Positions 9,139-16,304 of a stretch of DNA of 59,025 nt are shown here, one piece after another. Each line of letters opens with the position of its first letter. The first letter of the stretch is position 1. Where the stretch lies: NCBI GenBank assembly GCA_020248865.1, contig JADCGS010000020.1, positions 1 to 59,025 on the forward strand, read 5' to 3'. The notes under the pieces were generated by a model. That model did not search any database, was not told where the DNA came from, and saw only the letters and a program-made list of their open reading frames with translations. The translations under genes and the position numbers were made by a program. This DNA comes from Burkholderiales bacterium (GTDB lineage: Bacteria > Pseudomonadota > Gammaproteobacteria > Burkholderiales > Burkholderiaceae_F).

Positions 9139-9918
9139 GTGACAGGCACGGTCCGGCTGCAACGCGCAGGCGCGGTCGCGCGCCTGTGGCTCGACTCGCC
9201 CGGCAGGCTCAATGCGATCAGCGTGGCCATGTGGCGCGAGCTCGGCGCGCACTGCGCCGCGCTCGCGGCCGAAGAATCGGTCCACTGCGTCGTGTTGCGC
9301 GGCGCGGGTGGCCAGTTTGCCGCCGGGGCCGACATCGAGGAGTTTCCGCAGGTCCGCCACGACGTCGACAGCGGGCGCCGCTATCACCTCGATCTGATGG
9401 CGCCGGTGCTGCAGGCGCTGCGCACGCTGCCCATGCCGGTGGTCGCGGCGATCGAAGGCAGCTGCATCGGCGGCGGGCTGGAGATCGCCCTGGCGTGCGA
9501 CCTGCGCGTGGCCCGTGCCGATGCGCGCCTGGGGGCCCCGGTCGGACGCCTCGGCTTTCCGCTGGCGGTCCCCGAGTTGGCCGCCCTGCTGCAGCGGGTG
9601 AGCCCGGCCGTGGCCGCAGAGCTGCTCCTGGCCGGCCGGCTGCTCGGGGCCGCAGAGGCCGAGCGCATGGGGCTGGTCGGCCGCGCAGTGCCACCGGAGC
9701 AGTTTGAGGCTGTCCTCGAAGAGACCGTGGCCGGCGTGCTCGCCGGCTCGCCGCGGGCGGCGCGGCTGAACAAGGCCAATCTGGCCCGCCTGCAGGAGGG
9801 TCCGTCGCTGTCGCAAGCCGAGATCGCGGCCAGCTTCGGATTCTTTGCCTCCGAGGATTACGCCGAGGGCGTGCGAGCCTTCCTGGCCCGTCGCCCGCCG
9901 CGCTTCTCGGGCCGCTGA
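9139..9918 (+). CDS. Enoyl-CoA hydratase/isomerase (crotonase) family protein
   Basis: 259-aa crotonase-fold protein. The oxyanion-hole segment GGQFAAGADIEEF (about residues 57-69) and IGGGLEIALACDLRVA (about 111-126) are clear. At the place where hydratases usually carry the catalytic Glu of a PE motif the sequence reads GAPVGRLGFPLAV, so that acidic residue seems replaced. The reaction may therefore be isomerisation, decarboxylation or hydrolysis of an acyl-CoA rather than hydration. It starts at GTG 9139, nine bases after the receptor gene, so the two are probably co-transcribed. The physiological substrate is not known. Confidence 0.85.
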   Translation: MTGTVRLQRAGAVARLWLDSPGRLNAISVAMWRELGAHCAALAAEESVHCVVLRGAGGQFAAGADIEEFPQVRHDVDSGRRYHLDLMAPVLQALRTLPMPVVAAIEGSCIGGGLEIALACDLRVARADARLGAPVGRLGFPLAVPELAALLQRVSPAVAAELLLAGRLLGAAEAERMGLVGRAVPPEQFEAVLEETVAGVLAGSPRAARLNKANLARLQEGPSLSQAEIAASFGFFASEDYAEGVRAFLARRPPRFSGR

Positions 9919-10247
9919 TTCGGCCGTAGCGTGGGCGGCTAACGGGGCCTGCCGGCTGGGCCGCTGAGGGGGCCGCTACGCCGGTCCTCGGCTGCCGACG
10001 CGCGCCGCTGGCACAGGTTCGCCGGTTGCGCCGCCGCAGCGAGTGATGTTGCGGCAACGCCGCACCCGGCCCCAGCCGCCTGCCGGGCTGAACCGTTGCG
10101 AGGCCGTCTACCCCGCGGTGCGTCGGACGGTCTGACCCGCCGGTCCGTCACTCTGCCGCGCTAGAGGCCCGATTCGGACGCCATCGGCACGCTTCGCCAT
10201 TAAGCTTCGCGGCCAATGATGTTCCGGGTTGTCCCGGATACTGTGCC
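9919..10247. other. Intergenic region before matB
   Basis: No convincing gene in these 329 bases. Short open frames exist on both strands but have no ribosome-binding site and the skewed composition of random GC-rich DNA. The final 60 bases, less GC-rich (ttaagcttcgcggccaatga), are the likely promoter region of the malonyl-CoA synthetase gene. Confidence 0.5.
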
Positions 10248-11819
10248 ATGAAGAACGAAAACCTGTTTGCACTGATCGAAGCCCGTCTGCCGCGCGACCT
10301 GGGGGGCCGCTTCCTGGAAACGCTGGACAGTCTGGCCTACAGTTGGCGCGACCTGCTGCACGCCACCGGCAGGCTGGCCGGCTGGCTGGCCAGCCTGCAG
10401 TTGCCGGCCGAGGCGGACGGCACGCCGGCGCGCGTCATGGTGCAGGTGGAAAAGTCGCCGGAAGCGCTGCTGCTCTACCTGGCCACGCTGCGCGCCGGCC
10501 TGGCCTACGTGCCGCTGAACCCGGCCTACCAGCAGGGCGAGGTCGAGTACTTCCTGAACGACGCCCGGCCGGCGCTGTTCGTCTGCTCGCCGCAGCGACA
10601 GGCCGCCCTGGAGCCGGTCGCGCGGGCGGCCGGGGTGGCCCACGTGTTCACCCTAGGCGAGGGGCGCAACGGCAGCGTCCTCGAGGCGGCTGCGCCGTTT
10701 CCGGACACCTACGTCACCGTGCGCCGGCGCGCCGACGACTTGGCGGCCATCCTGTACACCTCGGGCACCACCGGCCGCAGCAAGGGTGCGATGTTGTCGC
10801 ACGGCAATCTCTCCGCCAACGCGCTGGTGCTCGACGAGTTCTGGGGCTTCAAGGAGGAGCGCGACGCCGGTGACCAGGACGTCCTGCTGCATGCGCTGCC
10901 GCTGTTCCACGTGCATGGCCTGTTCGTGGCCGCCCACGCGGCGCTGCTGGCGGGCAGCCGCATGCTGTTCATGAACCGGTTCGATCCGCCGGCACTGGTG
11001 CGCTGGCTGCCGAAGGCCACCGTGTTCATGGGCGTGCCCACGATGTACACGCGGCTGCTGGCGGAACCGGGCTTCGACCGCCACGCCTGCCGCAACATGC
11101 GGCTGTTCATCTCCGGCTCGGCACCCCTGCTGGCCGAGACCTTCGAGCAGTTTCGCGGCCGTACCGGGCGCGCCATCGTCGAACGCTACGGCATGAGCGA
11201 GACGGTGATGCTGGTGTCAAACCCCTACTTCGGGGTGGCGGCCGATCGGGTGGCCGGCACGGTCGGCCTGCCGCTGCCGGGGGTCGAGGTGCGCATCGTC
11301 AAGGAAGACGGCAGCGCCTGCCGCACCGGCGAAGTCGGCCAGGTGCAGGTGCGCGGGCCCAGCGTGTTCCCGGGCTACTGGCGCATGCTGGAGAAGACCG
11401 CCGAGGACTTCACCGCCGACGGGTTCTTCCGCACTGGCGACGTGGGCCATTTTGGCGGCAGTGGCCGGCCGGAGGGTTACCTCACCCTGGTCGGGCGCGC
11501 CAAGGACCTCATCATCTCCGGGGGATACAACGTGTATCCCAAGGAGATCGAGGGCTACATCGACGAGATGCCGGGGGTGGCCGAATCAGCTGTGATCGGG
11601 CTGCCGCATCCGGACTTTGGCGAGGCTGTGGCCGCCGTCGTCGTGGCCAAGGCCACCGCGCCGCTGGACGCTGCCGCCATCATGGCCGGACTGCGTGCGC
11701 GCATCGCCAACTTCAAGGTTCCCAAGCGCGTGTGGGTGGTCGAAGACCTGCCGCGCAATGCGATGGGCAAGGTGCAGAAGAACGTACTGCGCGAGCGGTA
11801 TCGGGAGGCCTTTGCCTAG
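10248..11819 (+). CDS. matB: Malonyl-CoA (methylmalonyl-CoA) synthetase
   Basis: 523-aa member of the acyl-adenylate-forming superfamily that activates malonate to malonyl-CoA using ATP and CoA. The P-loop-like motif YTSGTTGRSKGAM is near residue 169, the aromatic/adenine motif YGMSETVML near 314, the GFFRTGDVG hinge near 391, and the C-terminal catalytic Lys in NAMGKVQKN near 509. The segments NLFALIEARL, HALPLFHVHGLFVA and SGSAPLL are typical of MatB rather than acetyl-CoA or long-chain synthetases. No malonyl-CoA decarboxylase (MatA) gene is adjacent. Together with the Bug receptor and crotonase upstream it suggests a dicarboxylate utilisation locus. Confidence 0.88.
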   Translation: MKNENLFALIEARLPRDLGGRFLETLDSLAYSWRDLLHATGRLAGWLASLQLPAEADGTPARVMVQVEKSPEALLLYLATLRAGLAYVPLNPAYQQGEVEYFLNDARPALFVCSPQRQAALEPVARAAGVAHVFTLGEGRNGSVLEAAAPFPDTYVTVRRRADDLAAILYTSGTTGRSKGAMLSHGNLSANALVLDEFWGFKEERDAGDQDVLLHALPLFHVHGLFVAAHAALLAGSRMLFMNRFDPPALVRWLPKATVFMGVPTMYTRLLAEPGFDRHACRNMRLFISGSAPLLAETFEQFRGRTGRAIVERYGMSETVMLVSNPYFGVAADRVAGTVGLPLPGVEVRIVKEDGSACRTGEVGQVQVRGPSVFPGYWRMLEKTAEDFTADGFFRTGDVGHFGGSGRPEGYLTLVGRAKDLIISGGYNVYPKEIEGYIDEMPGVAESAVIGLPHPDFGEAVAAVVVAKATAPLDAAAIMAGLRARIANFKVPKRVWVVEDLPRNAMGKVQKNVLRERYREAFA

Positions 11820-11863
11820 CCGCCGGCCGCCGGGCCGTGCTGCCGGGATTGGTGGCCGCGGCC

Positions 11864-12433
11864 TCAGCGGCCGAGGATCGAGTCGATGAAGCTCGACTTG
11901 CCGTTGGCGTAGGCGACCGCATCGCCCGGTCTGGCGCGCAGCAGGTCGAGCTTGACGGCGGCGTACTGGTGCGCCAGCGCCGCGTCCGCGCGCAGCAAGT
12001 CGCGGAACAGCAGGATGCGGTGCCAGGCGTCGCCATGGCTCTCGACCACCTGCACGTGATGGGTCACCAGCCCCCGCACCTGCCGCGTCAGCATGCGTGG
12101 GGCGTAAGGCTCGGCGTACGGTTGGGCCGTCGTTCCCATCAGCACATAACCGAAATTGGCCAGCCGGCCGGCGAGCGGATCCACCAGCTTGGGCATCGGC
12201 AACCCGACCAGCACATCGATGACCGGGCGCGCCGCCAGTTGCGGCACCGCCGTGCTGCCGCAGTGCTCGATCACGGGCGTCAAGACGACCAGGGCAACCC
12301 TCAGCACTTCAGCCTCGACGCGGAAGCGCGCCGGCCAGCTGGCTTGATAGGGCGACAGCGTAAGGGCTGCCTCCGGCAAGGCGGATCCAGTGGGTGGGCG
12401 GGCGGGCGTACTGTCGGCGAGTTCGGCGAACAT
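11864..12433 (-). CDS. GrpB-like (UPF0157) nucleotidyltransferase-fold protein
   Basis: About 189 aa. The core IEHCGSTAVPQLAARPVIDVLV is the minimal nucleotidyltransferase motif of the GrpB/UPF0157 family. It is followed by HHVQVVESHGDAWHRILLFRDLLR and the C-terminal YANGKSSFIDSIL, both family hallmarks. Members are sometimes fused to dephospho-CoA kinase; here it stands alone and its substrate is unknown. The start at ATG 12431-12433 is chosen because GAGGAAC lies just upstream; an in-frame TTG at 12490 would add 19 residues. It converges with matB, only 44 bp apart. Confidence 0.85.
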   Translation of the reverse strand: MFAELADSTPARPPTGSALPEAALTLSPYQASWPARFRVEAEVLRVALVVLTPVIEHCGSTAVPQLAARPVIDVLVGLPMPKLVDPLAGRLANFGYVLMGTTAQPYAEPYAPRMLTRQVRGLVTHHVQVVESHGDAWHRILLFRDLLRADAALAHQYAAVKLDLLRARPGDAVAYANGKSSFIDSILGR

Positions 12434-12719
12434 GGCTTGTTCCTCGGTCCACTGGGCGGGAGTCAAGCCGAAGTTTCGTACCCAGGGCAAGGGCCGGCAT
12501 CCGAGGATGCGTCAGCACGGCGCCCGAAGATTCACGCGTTTCAGAGTTGGCGCAGCGCGGCCGTTGCCGGGTCGGGCGCTCTCGGGCCCAGGTGGCCTGG
12601 CGCGCACAGAGGTTGGTAGAGGCGCAACGGCCGCGCTGGGCGCTGCCGCGCGGACCTGGCGCGCCAGCTCAGCGACGGCCCGCGACATCGAGTTGCGGGT
12701 ACGAGGGCGCGGGGAGCGG

Positions 12720-12768
12720 CAACCGCAAGCTGCCGGCGCGCTACCAGCGCGCCGGCGGCTTGCGGTTG
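12720..12768. terminator. Long near-perfect hairpin spanning the crp-like stop codon
   Basis: Arms 12720-12742 and 12746-12768 are inverted repeats of 23 nt with one mismatch (a G-U wobble in RNA on one strand) and a 3-base loop. The hairpin includes the last eight codons and the stop of the Crp-like gene on the minus strand. No T-run follows, so classical Rho-independent termination is doubtful. It could protect the mRNA 3' end or limit read-through. Confidence 0.6.
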
Positions 12769-13379
12769 ATGGTGATGATCCGGTCGACCACCGTGACGTA
12801 GCCGCCGATGGTGAGGTCCTTGAAGATGCGGCTGATCATGTCGCGCGAGGCGCCAACGCGGTCGGCGATGTCCTGCTGGGTCATGCGGTCGGGCACTACC
12901 AGCCGGCCGTCGGGCTGCTCCCGCGCCAGCGAAAGCAGCAGGCGCGCCACGCGGCCGTAGACGTCCATCAGCGCCAGGTTCTTCACGTTGTCGGTGGCGA
13001 TGCGCGCACGGTCGATCAGCGTGTCGATCAGCTTCATCGCAAAGTCCGGGCTCGAGGCAACCGCTTCCTTGAGCGACTCGCGGGTGACCACCGAGCAGAT
13101 GGTGGGCTCGAGCGTCATCACCGACGCGGAGCGCGGCCGGCCGTCGAGCGACATCTCGCCGACGTAGTCGCCGGCGCCATAGATGTCGAGGATCATCTCT
13201 CGGCCATCGTCATCCGAGACATACACCTTGACCTTGCCGCCGAGGATCACGAACAGCGATTCGCCGCGGTCACCCTCGTTGATGATCACGGTGTTCTTCG
13301 GAAAGCTGCGCACGCTGCCGCGGTTGGCGAGCTCGCGCACCATGGGGTCGCTCAGCGCTGCGATCAGTTCTGCCGACAT
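12741..13379 (-). CDS. Crp/Fnr-family transcriptional regulator
   Basis: 212-aa regulator. An N-terminal cyclic-nucleotide-binding-like beta barrel (about residues 15-120) includes GDRGESLFVILGGKVKVYV and GDYVGEMSLDGRPRSASV; the GEMSL...RSASV stretch resembles the cAMP-binding phosphate cassette. The C-terminal winged helix contains MTQQDIADRVGASRDMISRIFKDL, with recognition helix SRDMISR. It lacks the N-terminal cysteines of FNR, so it is closer to the CRP-like group. It is a single gene with a strong hairpin at its end and a palindrome in front of it (13414-13434). Effector and regulon are unknown. Confidence 0.92.
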   Translation of the reverse strand: MSAELIAALSDPMVRELANRGSVRSFPKNTVIINEGDRGESLFVILGGKVKVYVSDDDGREMILDIYGAGDYVGEMSLDGRPRSASVMTLEPTICSVVTRESLKEAVASSPDFAMKLIDTLIDRARIATDNVKNLALMDVYGRVARLLLSLAREQPDGRLVVPDRMTQQDIADRVGASRDMISRIFKDLTIGGYVTVVDRIITINRKPPARW

Positions 13380-13413
13380 ATCCGCACCTCGCCCGACTGT
13401 GCCTGTGTGAAGC

Positions 13414-13434
13414 GTGACCTCTTGGTTCGGTCAC
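13414..13434. promoter_or_regulatory. Candidate operator in the crp-like promoter
   Basis: Perfect inverted repeat GTGACC-N9-GGTCAC. On the minus strand GATAAT (13446-13441) is a good -10 box, so transcription of the Crp-like gene would begin near 13434 and the palindrome would cover about +1 to +21, a repressor position. The N9 spacing is wider than the classic CRP site TGTGA-N6-TCACA. Autoregulation by the encoded regulator is an inference. Confidence 0.4.
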
Positions 13435-13493
13435 CGTACCATTATCCGACGAGCGGCCGCGGCTGACCACTGGGCGTCGCAGCCACGGCGCGT

Positions 13494-14330
13494 TCAGTAG
13501 GGCCGCAGTCCGTTGTAAAGCATGTAGCCGGCCAGGAGGTAGAGCAGGCCGGCGAAGACCCGCGTCAGCGAGCGCATGTCCAGCGCGTGGGCCACGCGCG
13601 CCCCGAGCGGCGCCAGCAGCATGCTGGCGGCGGCGGTCACGACCAGTGCCGGCAGGTAGACGAAGCCGATCGAGCAGTCGGGTGCGGTGGCCTGGGCACA
13701 GGGCCGCAGCCCCGTCTCGCGCAGCCCGGCGATCACGTAGCCGAGCGTGCCGGCCGCCGCGATCGGGAAGCCGAGCGCGGCTGAGGTGCCGACCGCCTGG
13801 TGGATGCGCACGTTGCACCAGAGCATGAAGGGCACCGAGATGAAGCCTCCGCCGGCACCGACCAGGCTGGACAACACGCCGATGCCGCCCCCGACGCCGA
13901 GCAGCCCCGCGCGAGCCGGCAGCTCGCGGTTAGGCGCCGGCTTGCGGTCCAGCAGCATCTGGGTGGCCGAAAAGCCGACGAAGCCGGCAAACAGCAGCGC
14001 CAGCACCGCGGTCGGCAAGGCGCCGGCAACCTGGGCGCCGATCAGCGCGCCCAGCAGGATGCCAGGGGCGAGCAGGCGCAGGATGTCCCAGCGCACCGCG
14101 CCGTGGCCGTGGTGGGCGCGCAGCGACGTCACCGAGGTGAACAGGATCGTCGCCAGCGAGGTGGCCAGCGCCATGTGCACCACGTGCTCCACGGGCAGGC
14201 CGCGGGCGCTGAGCAGCATGGTGAGAAAGGGCACCAGCAGCATGCCGCCGCCGATGCCGAGCAGCCCGGCGGCAAAGCCGGTCGCTGCGCCCAGCAGCAG
14301 CAGCAGGCCGACGAAGCCGGCGTCGATCAC
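13494..14330 (-). CDS. TauE/SafE-family (sulfite exporter type) membrane permease
   Basis: 278-aa polytopic inner-membrane protein with two homologous halves, each opening with the family motif: GAATGFAAGLLGIGGGMLLVP near residue 15 and VGAGGGFISVPFML near 160. About eight membrane segments are visible. Family members export sulfite, sulfoacetate or other organosulfur anions, but many are of unknown specificity. The gene starts 13 bp after the stop of the EVE-domain gene, so the two may be co-transcribed. No sulfur-metabolism genes adjoin it, so the substrate is open. Confidence 0.9.
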   Translation of the reverse strand: MIDAGFVGLLLLLGAATGFAAGLLGIGGGMLLVPFLTMLLSARGLPVEHVVHMALATSLATILFTSVTSLRAHHGHGAVRWDILRLLAPGILLGALIGAQVAGALPTAVLALLFAGFVGFSATQMLLDRKPAPNRELPARAGLLGVGGGIGVLSSLVGAGGGFISVPFMLWCNVRIHQAVGTSAALGFPIAAAGTLGYVIAGLRETGLRPCAQATAPDCSIGFVYLPALVVTAAASMLLAPLGARVAHALDMRSLTRVFAGLLYLLAGYMLYNGLRPY

Positions 14331-14343
14331 GTGGCGCCCACGT

Positions 14344-14823
<480 letters not shown>

Positions 14824-14980
14824 CCGCAAGAAAACAACGGCGCCTGACGCGCCGTCGCTCCCCGTTGCTTGCATGTCGCGGCCGAGGCACGGAGGCGCCT
14901 CCCGGCCGCACCCGGGGCGGCCCGCCTCAACAACCCGATCGCGCTTTGCAACGCCGCCAGTGGGCGCGCAAGCACGATCG

Positions 14981-15168
14981 ACCCTGATCATCCCCGCCTG
15001 TGCCGCCCGGCCCGATGTCCTGAACCATGGGTTCAGGGTGGTCGTTGTCCGCGACGCTTAGGTTCAGCAGACGCGTGCCGATCAGCACCACGCCGCGAGG
15101 CCAACGACCTTGCGCAAAGCGCATTGGTTCAAAGAACTAAAGGGCCTTTGCGCGAGCACCGCAGGGTT
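14981..15168 (-). ncRNA. ssrS: 6S RNA
   Basis: About 188 nt on the minus strand. A -10 box TACAAT lies at 15179-15174, placing the 5' end near 15168. The 5' part CCCTGCGGTGCTCGCGC pairs with the 3' part around GGGGATGATCAGGGT (near 14981), giving the long closing stem. Near the 3' side is CCTGAACCCATGGTTCAGG, equivalent to the conserved 6S element CCTTGAACCAAGGGTTCAAGG of E. coli. Length and its location just downstream of zapA match the family. 6S RNA binds sigma70 RNA polymerase by mimicking an open promoter. End points are approximate. Confidence 0.9.
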
Positions 15169-15250
15169 CTCGAATTGTACCCGGCGTGGCGCTGCCGGTC
15201 GTGCGGCGGCCCGTCTGCCGGTCAGGTCGACCGGGCCCGTTCAAGACGCC

Positions 15251-15559
15251 TCAGAAGAGCTTTTCCTGCGGGACCAGCATCTCGTCGGCGATCTGGTTCA
15301 TGTCGCGCAGGCGCCGGCGCAGCTCGCCGACCGACAGACCGTCGGCGGCCCGCGCGCTCATGTGCTCCTGGGCGATCTGCAGCGCCGCCAGCACGGCGAC
15401 GTTGTCCAGCCCCATGACCTTGCCGCCGTCGCGAATCGCCGCCATCTTCTGGTCGACGTAGCGGGCGCAATGCAGAAGGTCGTCCTTCTCCTCGGGTCGG
15501 CAGGCAAGACGGAACTCGCGTCCCTGCAGCGTGACGGTGAGGGATACCGTGTCGGCCAT
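15251..15559 (-). CDS. zapA: Cell division protein ZapA
   Basis: 102-aa FtsZ-ring associated protein that bundles FtsZ protofilaments at mid-cell. The N-terminal beta-hairpin region (VSLTVTLQGREFRLACRPEE) is followed by a helix with YVDQKMAAIRD and a long C-terminal coiled coil, as in the family. The start overlaps the stop of the upstream coiled-coil gene by one base (TGATG). 6S RNA lies just downstream on the same strand, the same neighbour as in E. coli. Confidence 0.93.
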   Translation of the reverse strand: MADTVSLTVTLQGREFRLACRPEEKDDLLHCARYVDQKMAAIRDGGKVMGLDNVAVLAALQIAQEHMSARAADGLSVGELRRRLRDMNQIADEMLVPQEKLF

Positions 15560-15810
15560 CAGTGCTCTCCTTCGAGCCGGCTGGACGAGGACATCGGCCC
15601 GCGCTCGCTGCGACGCTCGGGTTCCGGCAAGCGGTCGAGCAGCACGTCGATGCGCTGCATGGCCGCCGAAGCCTTGCTGCGCAGCGCATCGCTGTCGGCT
15701 TGCGCCCTGGCGAGCTGTGCGCGCAACTGCTGGTTCTCCTCGCGCAGGGCACGCACGCGAAACTTCAATTCGCCTAGTTTGGCCACAAGCGCGTCGAGTT
15801 CCTCAAGCAT
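15559..15810 (-). CDS. Small coiled-coil protein upstream of zapA
   Basis: 83-aa protein starting MLEELDALVAKLGELKFRVR, almost wholly a heptad-patterned helix (LREENQQLRAQLARAQADSDAL) with a short charged tail. It resembles the small ZapB/TIGR02449-type coiled-coil proteins encoded next to zapA and is translationally coupled to it (one-base overlap), which suggests a divisome role. That is inference; similarity by eye is mostly coiled-coil character. The Met at 15808-15810 is preferred over a start 15 codons upstream, which would add a Pro/Gly-rich stretch. Confidence 0.75.
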   Translation of the reverse strand: MLEELDALVAKLGELKFRVRALREENQQLRAQLARAQADSDALRSKASAAMQRIDVLLDRLPEPERRSERGPMSSSSRLEGEH

Positions 15811-15890
15811 GCGGATGATGCTAACACCGGGCTCCGCTCGACCTCCTGGAAGCACGCCGCGCCGGCCGCAAGCCCTGAGCTAGACTTTCG

Positions 15891-16133
15891 GCGTCAAGGT
15901 GCCCTGACATCCGGGGAGGATGGTCAGGGTGAAACGGGAAACAGGGTTCCATTGATTTTCAGCGGCGCGCGGCCATGCATCGCGCGCCGGGACAAACCTG
16001 TGCTGCCCCCGCAACGGTAAGCAGTCGCAGCGCCGCGCCGGTGCTGCCGCTTTCGATGATCGCCACTGCCCGCATCCCTCAACGCGGGTGGGAAGGCGCG
16101 AAGGTCGTCACTGCAGCCCGGAGACCGGCCCTG
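15891..16133 (+). promoter_or_regulatory. Cobalamin (AdoCbl) riboswitch
   Basis: The leader of btuB carries the ordered elements of a B12 riboswitch: AAGGTGCC at the 5' end, GGTGAAACGGGAAACAGGG, then the highly conserved core GCTGCCCCCGCAACGGTAAG (about 16001-16022), the B12-box-like CGCCACTG near 16064, a GGGAAGGCGCGAAGG segment, and the closing GCCCGGAGACCGGCC (16116-16130). High cobalamin should fold it and shut off btuB and the transporter genes downstream. A further 170 bases of GC-rich leader follow and probably hold the ribosome-binding-site switch. A possible -10 box TAGACT lies just upstream (15881). Confidence 0.95.
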
Positions 16134-16304
16134 GCCGCCGGCGCCATCCCGACAGGCGCTGGTGAGTGGTCCTGCCGCGGGGCGCGGGCAGGCGCGCTCG
16201 GCCTGCGTCCTGCTTCGGGCGCCGGCCGTCACGCATTGCATCGTCCTCGCAGCGGGGCTGCCCGTTGACTGCCGGCGGCGGGCCGGCCTGCACGAGGACA
16301 ACTC

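Noticed and set aside
6814..9816. A 1000-aa minus-strand protein
   Set aside because: It runs antisense to lgt, the Bug receptor and the crotonase and shows no domain; only its end is a shifted reading of ilvD.
9939..10151. A 70-aa minus-strand ORF upstream of matB
   Set aside because: Arg/Ala/Gly-rich sequence without similarity or a translation signal.
13414..13434. Classical CRP binding site
   Set aside because: The half-sites are separated by 9 bases and form GTGACC/GGTCAC, not TGTGA-N6-TCACA.
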